Assembly: GCF_029892485.1 (NCBI RefSeq)
Contig: NZ_JARXVG010000001.1
Location: forward strand, 806,001-870,000
DNA length: 64,000 nucleotides
Origin: Variovorax boronicumulans
GTDB taxonomy: Bacteria; Pseudomonadota; Gammaproteobacteria; Burkholderiales; Burkholderiaceae_C
Direction of reading: 5' to 3'
The notes under the pieces are model-generated. The model ran no database searches. It was not told the DNA's origin and saw only the letters and a program-made list of their open reading frames with translations. Of the stretch, positions 55,456 through 64,000 are shown piece by piece. Numbering within the stretch: position 1 is the stretch's first letter; the number at the start of each line of letters is the position of its first letter. The position numbers and the translations under genes are program-made.

Positions 55456-56784
55456 TCAGAGTGGATCGGCCAGCGCCGCCGAGGCGCTGCGCACCGCCGC
55501 GCGGTAGGTGTCCTTGTGCACGTAGTACGCCATGCGTTCCAGCTGCAGATACTTGTAGCCGCCCGACAGATCGGGCGGCGGCCCCTGCACCGCGGCGCGC
55601 AACGCCGCGGCCTTGGGCGAGCCCGCGGCCTTCGCGCGGAAGTAGCGCGCCAACAGTTCGGCCTGCTCGTAGCGCCCCTGCCAGCCGATGCCGCTCGCCT
55701 CGATCATGCCGAGCACGGCAATGCTCTCGAAGCGCGGCGAGAAGATGTTGAGGTACAGGCGCGGCGCCATGCCCTGCCAGTTGAGCAGTTCGCGGTCGAT
55801 GAAGGGGTAGTGCAGCGCATAGCCGGTCGCGGCCAGGATCAGGTCGTAGTCGCGCGCACTGCCGTCCTTGAAGTGCACCGTGTGCCCGTCGAGCCGCGCG
55901 ATGTCGCCGCGCACGCCGATGTCGCCGTGGCCCACGTGATGCAGCACCAGCGAATTCACGATGGGGTGCGACTCGTACATCCTGTAGTCGGGCTTCGGAA
56001 ATCCGAAGCGCACCGGGTCGCCGGTGAACCACTTGAGCACCGTCGCATCGACCCGCTGCTTGAGCCACGGCGGCAGCGGCCGCTTGCCGCCGAGCGTGTC
56101 GGCCGGCTTGCCGAACACGTACTTCGGCACGAAGTAGTAGCCGCGCCGCACCGAGATGTCGACGCTCTTCGCGTAGTGCACCGCATCGACCGCGATGTCG
56201 CAGCCCGAGTTGCCCGCACCGACGATCAGCGCGCGCTTGTTCTTGAAGAGCTCGGCGTGCTTGTAGTCGCTGGTGTGCAGCAGCTCGCCGTCGAAGCGGC
56301 CTTCGAACTGCGGGCGCTTGGGCTCGGCGAGCGTGCCGTTGGCGATGACCACGCCCTTGTATTCGGCGGTCTCGACGCCGCCCGCTCCCGTGTCGATGGT
56401 CACGCGCCAGCGTGTGTCCGGCGCATCGCTCACCGGCTCCACGCGCAGCACGCACGTGTTGAAGCGGAAGTGTTCCCGCAGCCCGAAGCGGTCGGCAAAG
56501 TCGCTGAAGTAGCGGCGCAGTTCCCGATGGCTCGGATAGTCGGCCACCGTGTCGGCCATCGGGAACTCGGCGAACTCGGTGGTGCGCTTGCTGGAGATCA
56601 GGTGCGCCGAGTGATAGACCGTGGAGCGCGGGTTGTCGATGTCCCAGAGGCCACCCACATCGCTGTGCGCCTCGAAGCCCTGAAAGGGAACGCCGTGCTT
56701 CTGCAGGTTGCGCGCCCCGGCCAGGCCGGAAGGGCCGGCGCCGATGAGCGCGATCTTTTCGCGGGTGGGGACGTTCTCGGACAT
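55456..56784 (-). CDS. Flavin-containing monooxygenase (FMO) family protein
   Basis: NADPH- and oxygen-dependent monooxygenase of 442 residues. FAD motif GAGPSGLAGARNLQKHG at about 15-31; NADPH motif VGAGNSGCDIAVDAVHYAK; the FMO region between them includes YHSAHLISSKRTTEFAEFPM. Relatives oxidise N, S or ketone carbons (including Baeyer-Villiger reactions). Start overlaps the SDR stop by one base (TGATG). Confidence 0.88.
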   Translation of the reverse strand: MSENVPTREKIALIGAGPSGLAGARNLQKHGVPFQGFEAHSDVGGLWDIDNPRSTVYHSAHLISSKRTTEFAEFPMADTVADYPSHRELRRYFSDFADRFGLREHFRFNTCVLRVEPVSDAPDTRWRVTIDTGAGGVETAEYKGVVIANGTLAEPKRPQFEGRFDGELLHTSDYKHAELFKNKRALIVGAGNSGCDIAVDAVHYAKSVDISVRRGYYFVPKYVFGKPADTLGGKRPLPPWLKQRVDATVLKWFTGDPVRFGFPKPDYRMYESHPIVNSLVLHHVGHGDIGVRGDIARLDGHTVHFKDGSARDYDLILAATGYALHYPFIDRELLNWQGMAPRLYLNIFSPRFESIAVLGMIEASGIGWQGRYEQAELLARYFRAKAAGSPKAAALRAAVQGPPPDLSGGYKYLQLERMAYYVHKDTYRAAVRSASAALADPL

Positions 56785-57605
56785 CAGGTGGGTGGATGTT
56801 TTTCAGAAAGACCGGGAATGGCCGTGGCGCCCGCCTCGCCCACGCGCGGCTTGCGCGGCTGCCCGCGCAGCACGCGGTCGTGCAGCTTCTCGGGCAGCAG
56901 GTTCAGCAACTTCGAGAGCCAGCCGATGCGGCGTGGCAGCACGATCTGCTCGCGCCCTGCACGCACACCGGCAAGCAATTGGCGCGCGGCCTCGTCGGCT
57001 TCAAGCAGGCCCGGCATCGCGAAGCGATTGCCCGCCGTCAAGGCGGTGCGGATGTAGCCGGGACTGATGGTGTGCACCGTGACGCCTGTCTCGCGCAACT
57101 CGGCACGCAGGCTTTCGAGATAGCGGATCAGCCCTGCCTTGCTCGCGCAGTACGCGCCGTTGCCCGGCATGCCGCGCCAGCCCGCAATGCTGGCCACGCC
57201 GACCAACGCGCCGCGATGCTGCGCACGCATCGGCTTCAGGAACGGCTGGAAGGTGGTGGCCGCGCCGAGCAGGTTGATCTCCAGCATGCGGCGCAGCACC
57301 TCGAGGTCATCGGCCTCGGCGGTATCGAAGCCGCCCGCCACGCCCGCATTCGCAATCACGAGGTCCGGCACGCCGGCCCTGGCCATCCAGTCGACGGCCA
57401 TGGACTGCATCGCCGTGCTGTTCGACACATCGGGTGTGTAGACCGTGCAACGCCCCGGTGCCAGCGCAGCGAGCGCTTCGAGCTTCGCCGCATCGAGTCC
57501 GACCAGCGCCACCTGCGAACCGCCGTCGATCAGCTCGCGCGCCAGTGCCTGGCCGAGGCCACCACAGGCTCCGGTGAGGACGACGTTGCGAAACAGCAAG
57601 GGCAT
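56784..57605 (-). CDS. Short-chain dehydrogenase/reductase
   Basis: Classical SDR of 273 residues from MPLLFRNVVLTGACGGLGQA. Cofactor motif TGACGGLG; IANAG; catalytic Ser in GVASIAGW and YCASK (YxxxK). A conserved-looking C-terminal segment LLNLLPEKLHDRVLRGQPRK may contact membrane. A 12-residue in-frame extension upstream is not conserved. Translationally coupled to the FMO, so the two probably act on one pathway. Confidence 0.88.
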   Translation of the reverse strand: MPLLFRNVVLTGACGGLGQALARELIDGGSQVALVGLDAAKLEALAALAPGRCTVYTPDVSNSTAMQSMAVDWMARAGVPDLVIANAGVAGGFDTAEADDLEVLRRMLEINLLGAATTFQPFLKPMRAQHRGALVGVASIAGWRGMPGNGAYCASKAGLIRYLESLRAELRETGVTVHTISPGYIRTALTAGNRFAMPGLLEADEAARQLLAGVRAGREQIVLPRRIGWLSKLLNLLPEKLHDRVLRGQPRKPRVGEAGATAIPGLSEKHPPT

Positions 57606-57719
57606 GGGGCAATGAGGCTGCGAGTAGCAAGGCGCAGCCACTGTAGCCGCGCATCGCCGCGGCGCCTCCCAGCGTTTCCCCTTGCCCCGCTGCTTCCGGG
57701 CAGATGACGCGGAACCGGC

Positions 57720-58781
57720 TCAGGCCGCGGAAGAGGCTGCAGAAGAGGCCGAAAACTCGATCTGGATCTTCACGTCGCTCGCCCTCCCCGCCGCAGCTTC
57801 CTCGAACGCCTTGATGCCGTCCTCGAACGCGAAGGTGCGCGAGATGAAGGGCTTCACGTTCACTTGTCCCGAGGCAATCAGCGCGAGCGCACGCGGAAAG
57901 ATGTTCGCGTAGCGGAACACCGACTCGATGCGCAGTTCCTTCGCCTGGATCGCGACGATGTCGAACGCGACCTTGGCGGGCGGGCAGCCCACGATCACGA
58001 CACAGCCCCCCGGGCACGGCAGCTCGAAGATGCCGTCGTAGGCGCGCGTGCTGCCGCTGGCTTCGAAGACCACGTTGGCGCCCCAGCCGTCGGTCAGCGC
58101 CTTCACGGTTTCGGAGAGGTTCGTGTCGCGCACATTCACCGTCGTCACTGCCGGATTGGCGGCGAAAAGCGCCAGCTTCTCGGGCACGAGGTCCGCAAGG
58201 ATCACGCGCGCCGCACCGCCCGCGAGCGCGGCCAACGCGGTCATCGCGCCGATGGTGCCGGCGCCGATGACCACCGCCACGTCCCCCGGCTTCAGTGCGG
58301 CCTTCTTCGCCGCCTGCAGGCCGATGGCCAGCGGCTCGACGATTGCGCCTTCGCCGAAGCTCACGTTGTCGGGCATGCGGAAGGTGAAGGCGGCCGGATG
58401 CACCACGAAGGGCGTGAGGCAGCCGTGGATCGGCGGCGTGGCCCAGAAGCGCACGGCGGGGTCGAGGTTGTAGATGCCTTCGCGGGTGGCGCGCGAGTCC
58501 ATCTCGGGGATGCCGGGCTCCATGCAGACGCGGTCGCCGGGCTTCAGGTGGGTGACTTCGGCGCCCACCTCGGCGACCACGCCGGAGGCTTCGTGGCCGA
58601 GGATCATCGGCTCGTTCACCACGTAGGGGCCGATGCCGCCGTGCTGGTAGTAGTGGACGTCGCTGCCGCAGACGCCCACGGTGTGCATGCGGATCTTCAC
58701 GTCGCGCGGTCCCATGTGCAGGGGGACGTCGACATCGCGCAGCGTAAGTTCGTGCGCCTTTTCCAAAACCAGTGCTTTCAT
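57720..58781 (-). CDS. Sorbitol/xylitol-type zinc alcohol dehydrogenase
   Basis: Medium-chain NAD-dependent dehydrogenase of 353 residues. Catalytic-zinc motif [30 protein letters not shown] and MEPGIP, and cofactor motif [19 protein letters not shown] agree with the polyol dehydrogenase group. It most likely oxidises a sugar alcohol to a ketose. It lies 32 bp after the ABC ATPase gene of a sugar/polyol transporter, which supports polyol use. Confidence 0.88.
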   Translation of the reverse strand: MKALVLEKAHELTLRDVDVPLHMGPRDVKIRMHTVGVCGSDVHYYQHGGIGPYVVNEPMILGHEASGVVAEVGAEVTHLKPGDRVCMEPGIPEMDSRATREGIYNLDPAVRFWATPPIHGCLTPFVVHPAAFTFRMPDNVSFGEGAIVEPLAIGLQAAKKAALKPGDVAVVIGAGTIGAMTALAALAGGAARVILADLVPEKLALFAANPAVTTVNVRDTNLSETVKALTDGWGANVVFEASGSTRAYDGIFELPCPGGCVVIVGCPPAKVAFDIVAIQAKELRIESVFRYANIFPRALALIASGQVNVKPFISRTFAFEDGIKAFEEAAAGRASDVKIQIEFSASSAASSAA

Positions 58782-58813
58782 TGCCTTTTTCTTTCGCTCA
58801 AGGGTGTGTGGGA

Positions 58814-59949
<1,136 letters not shown>

Positions 59950-59953
<4 letters not shown>

Positions 59954-60786
59954 GCGACCTCCCGCTTGCGCTTGAACGCGGCATTGAGGAAACCGCTGAG
60001 CACACCGACCATCAGGAGCGGCGGCACCGACAGCAGGATGACCGAGGCATTCAGGATGCCCCAGGGCACGTCGCGTCCCAGCTGGCTGAGTTCGGACGCG
60101 ACGATGGGCAGCGTCTTCGCATCCGAGGTCGTAAGCATCAGCGCGATGAGGAACTCGTTCCACACCAGCACGAAGCCGAAGGCGATGGCGCCGATCAGCG
60201 AGCGCGCGGCAATCGGCAGCGACACGCGAAAGAAGATCGCGTAGGGCCCATAGCCATCGACACGCCCTGCTTCTTCCACCTCCTTGGGCACCGCCTTGAA
60301 GGCCGGAATCGCGAGCCAGATCACGGTGGAGAGCGTGAGCAGCGTGTAGGTGACGATGAGCGCGAAGCGCGTGTCGTACAGCTCCAGCTGAAGCCAGATG
60401 ACCATCAACGGAATGGCTACAGCGACCGGCGGCAGGAAGCGCATCGACAGCACGAAGAACTGGATGTCGTCAGCCCAGCGCAGCGGATAGCGGGCCAGCG
60501 CATAGGCAGCTGGCAGCCCCAGCACCGCGCCAATGACCACGGCCGCGCCGACCACCAGGATCGAGTTGACGAGGCCCTGCGCCACCGCCTCGCGGCCGAG
60601 CACATAGGCGTAGTTCTCCAGCGTGGGCGTGAAGATGAACTTCGGCACGGCCGAGACGATGTCCACCCGGTTCTTGAACGAGTTGATGAAGGTCCAGAGC
60701 ACGGGCACCAGGGCCGAGAGCCCGGCGACGACGAGCACCAGCCGGGCGAGCAGCGTGCCGATGGAGAGAGACGGTTTCTTCTTCAT
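59950..60786 (-). CDS. Sugar/polyol ABC transporter permease (MalG type)
   Basis: Inner-membrane permease of 278 residues from MKKKPSLSIGTLLARLVLVV. Six helices; coupling loop EEAGRVDGYGPYAIFFRVSLPIAARS. The start shares a base with the stop of the partner permease (TGATG); an in-frame ATG at 60804 is possible. Confidence 0.9.
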
Positions 60787-61667
60787 CAAGAGGGCCTCGT
60801 CCATTTCCAGATATAGGTGAAGGCAACGGTCGAGGCGACCATCATCAGCACCGCCATGCTCGATGCGTACGAGATGCGCCCCGACTCGATGAAGCCCTGC
60901 GAGAAGGCGTACATGTCCAGCGTCTCGGTCGAGATGCCGGGGCCGCCACGCGTCATCACGTAGATGAGGTCGAAGGCGCGCAGCGACTCGACCATCTTCA
61001 CGAAGGTGAGGCTGATGAGCGGCGCCTTGAGCATCGGCAGCGCGACGTAGGCGTAGACCTCCCAGGTCTTCGCATGGTCCATGCGCGCGGCCTCGAAGGG
61101 CTGGGGCGGCAGGGTCTCGAGCAGCTTGAGCACGATCACGGCGAAGAACAGGCCCCACTGCCACACGTCCACGAAAGCCACCGTGAGCAGCGCCGTGAGC
61201 GAATTGGCCAGCAGGTCCAGCGGCTCGCCGGTGATGGCCTTGTACGGATACGTGAGCAGGCCGAAGAGCGGATGGAACGCGAACTTCCAGACGAAGGCCG
61301 CCGACACGCGCGGCAGCAGCACCGGCACGATGAACAGCATGCACAGCGCATTGCGCCAGCGCGGCGTGGTGTTCTGGAACAGCAGCACGCCCAGCAGCAC
61401 CGCGACGGCCATCGTCGAGGTGACGGTCATCACCTCCCAGACGAGCGAGACGCGCACCGAATTCAGGAAGCGCCGGTCGGAGAAGAGCTGCACGTAGTTC
61501 GAGAACCAGACCCAGCCGGGATCGGCCTGGCCCAGCTCGCGGTCCTGCAGCGAGATGCCGATCGCGAACAGCGTCGGCACCAGCGCGAGGATCGCCAGCA
61601 CCAGGAGGCCCGGTCCGATGAAGACGACCGGCAGCCTGGTCTTGTGGTTGCTTCGCGTCTGCTTCAC
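60786..61667 (-). CDS. Sugar/polyol ABC transporter permease (MalF type)
   Basis: Inner-membrane permease of 293 residues beginning MKQTRSNHKTRLPVVFIGPG. Six helices; coupling loop FEAARMDHAKTWEVYAYVALPMLKAPL. Start overlaps the binding-protein stop by ATGA. Partner of the MalG-type permease. Confidence 0.9.
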   Translation of the reverse strand: MKQTRSNHKTRLPVVFIGPGLLVLAILALVPTLFAIGISLQDRELGQADPGWVWFSNYVQLFSDRRFLNSVRVSLVWEVMTVTSTMAVAVLLGVLLFQNTTPRWRNALCMLFIVPVLLPRVSAAFVWKFAFHPLFGLLTYPYKAITGEPLDLLANSLTALLTVAFVDVWQWGLFFAVIVLKLLETLPPQPFEAARMDHAKTWEVYAYVALPMLKAPLISLTFVKMVESLRAFDLIYVMTRGGPGISTETLDMYAFSQGFIESGRISYASSMAVLMMVASTVAFTYIWKWTRPS

Positions 61668-62944
61668 TTCTTGCGCCGTGCGATGAGCTGCTTCGCATAG
61701 GCGTCGAGTTCATCGAGCCCGCCCTGGATGTCGGTGCGCGAACCGGTGACCAGCTCTTCGAGAATGATTCCCCAGCGGTCGCCGAGGTCGGGCCAGGCCG
61801 GGTCCTGCCAGAAGTTCACCGCGGTCACCTTGCCGGTGTCGGCCAGGGCCTTGCCGAGATCGGCGCCGTAGCGCTTGGCGAACTCGGGGCTGCCCAGCAC
61901 GCTGGTGCGGTTGAGTTCGCTGAACTGGCCTTCGGCGAGACGGCGCTGCTCCTGCTTCTTCGAGGTGGCCCAGGCGACGAACAGGCCCGCGCATTTCTTG
62001 GCTTCTTCGGTCTTGTTGGCCTTGGTACCGATCGCGAGGCCATGGCCGTAGCCGCCGCCGGTCAGCGGCGTGGGCGGCGGCAGGTAGGCCACCTTGCCGA
62101 TCACGGTCGAGGTCTTGGGATCGAGCGCATTGCCGGCGAGCGGCGTCGACTCGACCAGCAGCGCGACCTTGCCCGCGAGGAAGGCACCGGTGGATTCGTC
62201 CCAGCTGCCGGTCTTGGTGCCGGGTGCCGAGTACTTGAAGAGCTCCAGGTAGGTCTGCGTGGCCTTCAGCGCGGCGGGCGAATTGAAGACCGGCTTGTCG
62301 CCGTCGAACCACTGGCCGCCATAGCCGCGGAAGAACGGCATCCAGCGCCACACGTTGGCGCCGGAGCCGCGCTGGCCGCGCAGGGCCACGCCGTAGATGC
62401 CGTTGGCCGGGTCGTTGAGCTTCTTCGCGGCGGCAACGAACTCGTCGAGCGTGGTGGGCGGTTTGACGCCGGCCTTCTCGAGCAGGTCCTTGCGGTAGAC
62501 CAAGAGGTCACCACCGCCGGTGAGCGGCGCGAACCAGGCCTCGCCCGCGAAGGTCGCTACCTTCTGGCGGCCGGGGTCGAAGTCGGCGTAGTCGTAGTCG
62601 GCCGGGTAGTACTTGGCGAGCGGCACGATCCACTTGGACTGCGCGAACAGCGGCACGTTGGCCTCGTCGACGTAGTACACGTTGTACTTGCCGACGGTAG
62701 AGGCATCGGCGCGCGTCTTGGTGCGGCGGTCGTTCTCGTTGAGGTTGTCGATGGTGAACGAGGCACCGCTCAGGGCCTTGAACTCGTCCTTGTATTTTTC
62801 GAGCAGGGTGAGGCCGTCGCGGGGCTGGGAGAGCACGCGCACATCGTCCTTGCAGGCCTGCTGCGCCTGTGCATGGCCCGCTGCGGCCAAGGCTGCCAGC
62901 AGCAGCGCGCCGGCCGTGATGCGGCGAGGGGTTCGGTTCGTCAT
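61664..62944 (-). CDS. Sugar/polyol ABC transporter substrate-binding protein
   Basis: Family 1 extracellular solute-binding protein of 426 residues from MTNRTPRRITAGALLLAALAAAGHAQAQQ, a Sec signal peptide cleaved near AQA. The mature part (WIVPLAKYYPADYDYADF, GGDLLVYRKDLLEKAGVKPPTTLDEFVAAAKKL, SGAFLAGKVALLVES-type segment) fits the sorbitol/mannitol and related group. First gene of the polyol operon. The longer in-frame start upstream is Arg/Cys-rich and unlikely. Confidence 0.9.
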   Translation of the reverse strand: MTNRTPRRITAGALLLAALAAAGHAQAQQACKDDVRVLSQPRDGLTLLEKYKDEFKALSGASFTIDNLNENDRRTKTRADASTVGKYNVYYVDEANVPLFAQSKWIVPLAKYYPADYDYADFDPGRQKVATFAGEAWFAPLTGGGDLLVYRKDLLEKAGVKPPTTLDEFVAAAKKLNDPANGIYGVALRGQRGSGANVWRWMPFFRGYGGQWFDGDKPVFNSPAALKATQTYLELFKYSAPGTKTGSWDESTGAFLAGKVALLVESTPLAGNALDPKTSTVIGKVAYLPPPTPLTGGGYGHGLAIGTKANKTEEAKKCAGLFVAWATSKKQEQRRLAEGQFSELNRTSVLGSPEFAKRYGADLGKALADTGKVTAVNFWQDPAWPDLGDRWGIILEELVTGSRTDIQGGLDELDAYAKQLIARRKK

Positions 62945-63129
62945 CGTTTGTCTCCTGGTACTTGCTTGTGAAGGGCTCTGCGAGAGGGTCGAAGCGTATT
63001 CAGCCGGGGCCCGGCGCCGCGTACATGCGCACCGACGGACTGGTATTTCCATGACCAGCGGCCTCGGGGTTTTGCCGGGGGGGTGTCGGGCGCCAAGCCT
63101 TTCTGCAGCGTCCGATTTGCCCTTATCGG
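62945..63129. other. Intergenic region between divergent polyol ABC and MFS genes
   Basis: No gene was recognised in this GC-rich stretch. It should hold the promoter of the polyol operon on the minus strand, but no convincing -10/-35 pair was identified there. The plus-strand promoter for the MFS gene lies just to the right. Confidence 0.5.
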
Positions 63130-63162
63130 TTGCAACATAAAACCTGATGGCTAGAATCCATC
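63130..63162 (+). promoter_or_regulatory. Candidate sigma-70 promoter and palindromic operator of the MFS gene
   Basis: TTGCAA (63130-63135) and TAGAAT (63152-63157) are spaced by 16 bp, a plausible sigma-70 promoter. The palindrome GATGG-N7-CCATC (63146-63162) overlaps the -10, where a repressor could act. The MFS start is 60 bp downstream. Confidence 0.5.
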
Positions 63163-63217
63163 CAGTCTTTTTTTGAAACCGATCCGGTCATCACGCCATG
63201 AAAACCAGAGGTCCGCA

Positions 63218-64000
63218 GTGGAATTGAAGGTCGACGCGACCGCGGGCCGCGGCGGCGCCGCGCCCGCCATATCCGCCCCCATGGCGCTGCTGTTCGCGGT
63301 CGCCTGCGGGCTCGCCGTGGCCAACGTCTACTACGCCCAGCCGCTGCTGGACACGCTGGCGGCCACCTTCGGCATCCGCCCCGCCACGGTCGGTATCGTC
63401 ATCACGATCACGCAGGTCGGCTACGGGCTGGGGTTGCTGCTCGTCGTTCCGCTGGGCGACCTGATCGACCGGCGGCGGCTGATCGTCGGGCAGTCGCTGC
63501 TGTCGGCGATCGCGCTGCTCTGCGTGGCGCTCGCGCCCAGCGCGGCGGTGCTGCTGCCGGCGATGGCTGCGGTCGGCCTGCTGGCCGTCGTGACGCAGGT
63601 GCTGGTCGCCTACGCCGCGATCATGGCGCCGCCGGGCGAGCGGGGCCGTGTGGTGGGCATCGTCACCAGCGGGATCATCGTGGGCATCCTGCTGGCGCGT
63701 GCGGTGTCGGGCACGCTGTCCGATCTTTTAGGCTGGCGCTCGGTGTACCTGGTGTCGGCTGCGGCCACGCTGGCCGTCGCCGGCTTGTTGTGGCAGGCGC
63801 TCCCCCGGCACACGCAGCCTGCGGTACGCATTTCCTACGCGCAGTTGATCCGCTCGGTGTTCACGCTCTTCGTCGAGGAGCCCGTGCTGCGCATCCGCGC
63901 GGTGCTCGCGATGCTGATCTTCATGGCCATCACGATGCTGCTGACGCCGATGGTGTTGCCGCTGACCGCGCCGCCCTTCTCGCTCTCGCACACACAGGTG
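63218..64000 (+). CDS. MFS transporter (3' part missing)
   Basis: Major facilitator-type permease of which 261 codons are in the window; the frame is open at the right edge. It starts at GTG 63218 (AGAGGT upstream), giving VELKVDATAGRGGAAPAISA before the first helix. The segment ANVYYAQPLLDTLAATFGI and the loop GDLIDRRRLIVGQSLL match the drug-efflux/arabinose-efflux type of MFS. A nine-codon open frame at 63198 overlaps the start region. The substrate is unknown. Confidence 0.88.
   Translation, partial: MELKVDATAGRGGAAPAISAPMALLFAVACGLAVANVYYAQPLLDTLAATFGIRPATVGIVITITQVGYGLGLLLVVPLGDLIDRRRLIVGQSLLSAIALLCVALAPSAAVLLPAMAAVGLLAVVTQVLVAYAAIMAPPGERGRVVGIVTSGIIVGILLARAVSGTLSDLLGWRSVYLVSAAATLAVAGLLWQALPRHTQPAVRISYAQLIRSVFTLFVEEPVLRIRAVLAMLIFMAITMLLTPMVLPLTAPPFSLSHTQV

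Overview
The window is a high-GC, gene-dense bacterial chromosome segment that most resembles a betaproteobacterium of the Comamonadaceae, probably Variovorax or a close relative. That placement is inferred from gene order (tpiA-secG-tRNA-Leu-nuoA..N followed by pnp-rpsO), from protein flavour, and from small dispersed repeats. It was not confirmed by any database search. No phage, insertion sequence, CRISPR array or replication origin was seen.

Layout. (1) 1-16,028, minus strand: the 14-gene NADH dehydrogenase I operon (nuoN cut by the window edge, then nuoM back to nuoA), preceded in transcription order by tRNA-Leu(GAG), secG, tpiA and a zinc-free quinone oxidoreductase. (2) 16,116-25,000: pnp and rpsO, a DMT permease, an aminotransferase, an amino-acid-type ABC binding protein, a small heat-shock protein, an alpha/beta hydrolase and tsaD. 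(3) 24,990-42,646: a nitrate assimilation island with two nitrate uptake systems (ABC NrtABC and an MFS porter), nitrite reductase NirBD, nitrate reductase NasA and CobA for siroheme. (4) 42,772-47,217: a polyamine-type ABC transporter with a palindromic repeat between its permease genes. (5) 47,282-53,562: mixed housekeeping and metabolic genes, including rpsU, yqeY, a Nudix hydrolase, a TauE/SafE permease and a LysR regulator. (6) 53,546-62,944, minus strand: a polyol/sugar ABC transporter with a sorbitol-type dehydrogenase, then a tightly coupled SDR-FMO-BASS transporter-epimerase group. (7) 63,218 to the end: the start of an MFS exporter.

The most interesting part is the nitrate island. 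Three good sigma-54 (-24/-12) promoters precede nasR, nrtA and the MFS nitrate porter. The nrtA and MFS transcripts begin with structured leaders that end in intrinsic terminators. Each leader carries a hairpin with a six-base loop having A at position 1 and G at position 4, the signature bound by ANTAR antiterminators. Two different ANTAR proteins are encoded here: a NasR-type NIT-ANTAR protein beside the nrt leader, and a second protein, divergent from the MFS porter, with ANTAR followed by a soluble domain carrying two copies of a NarX P-box-like motif. A secreted stand-alone protein with the same two motifs lies between nirB and nirD. A PP2C phosphatase-Ser/Thr kinase fusion is encoded antisense between the MFS porter and nirB, so nirB has only 61 bp of upstream non-coding DNA. 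Together this suggests layered control: sigma-54/NtrC for nitrogen limitation, nitrate-responsive RNA antitermination with two sensors, and possibly a phosphorylation layer.

Limits: all positions were read by eye. RNA folds, promoter calls and family assignments were not computed, and specificities of transporters and dehydrogenases are inferred from family and context.
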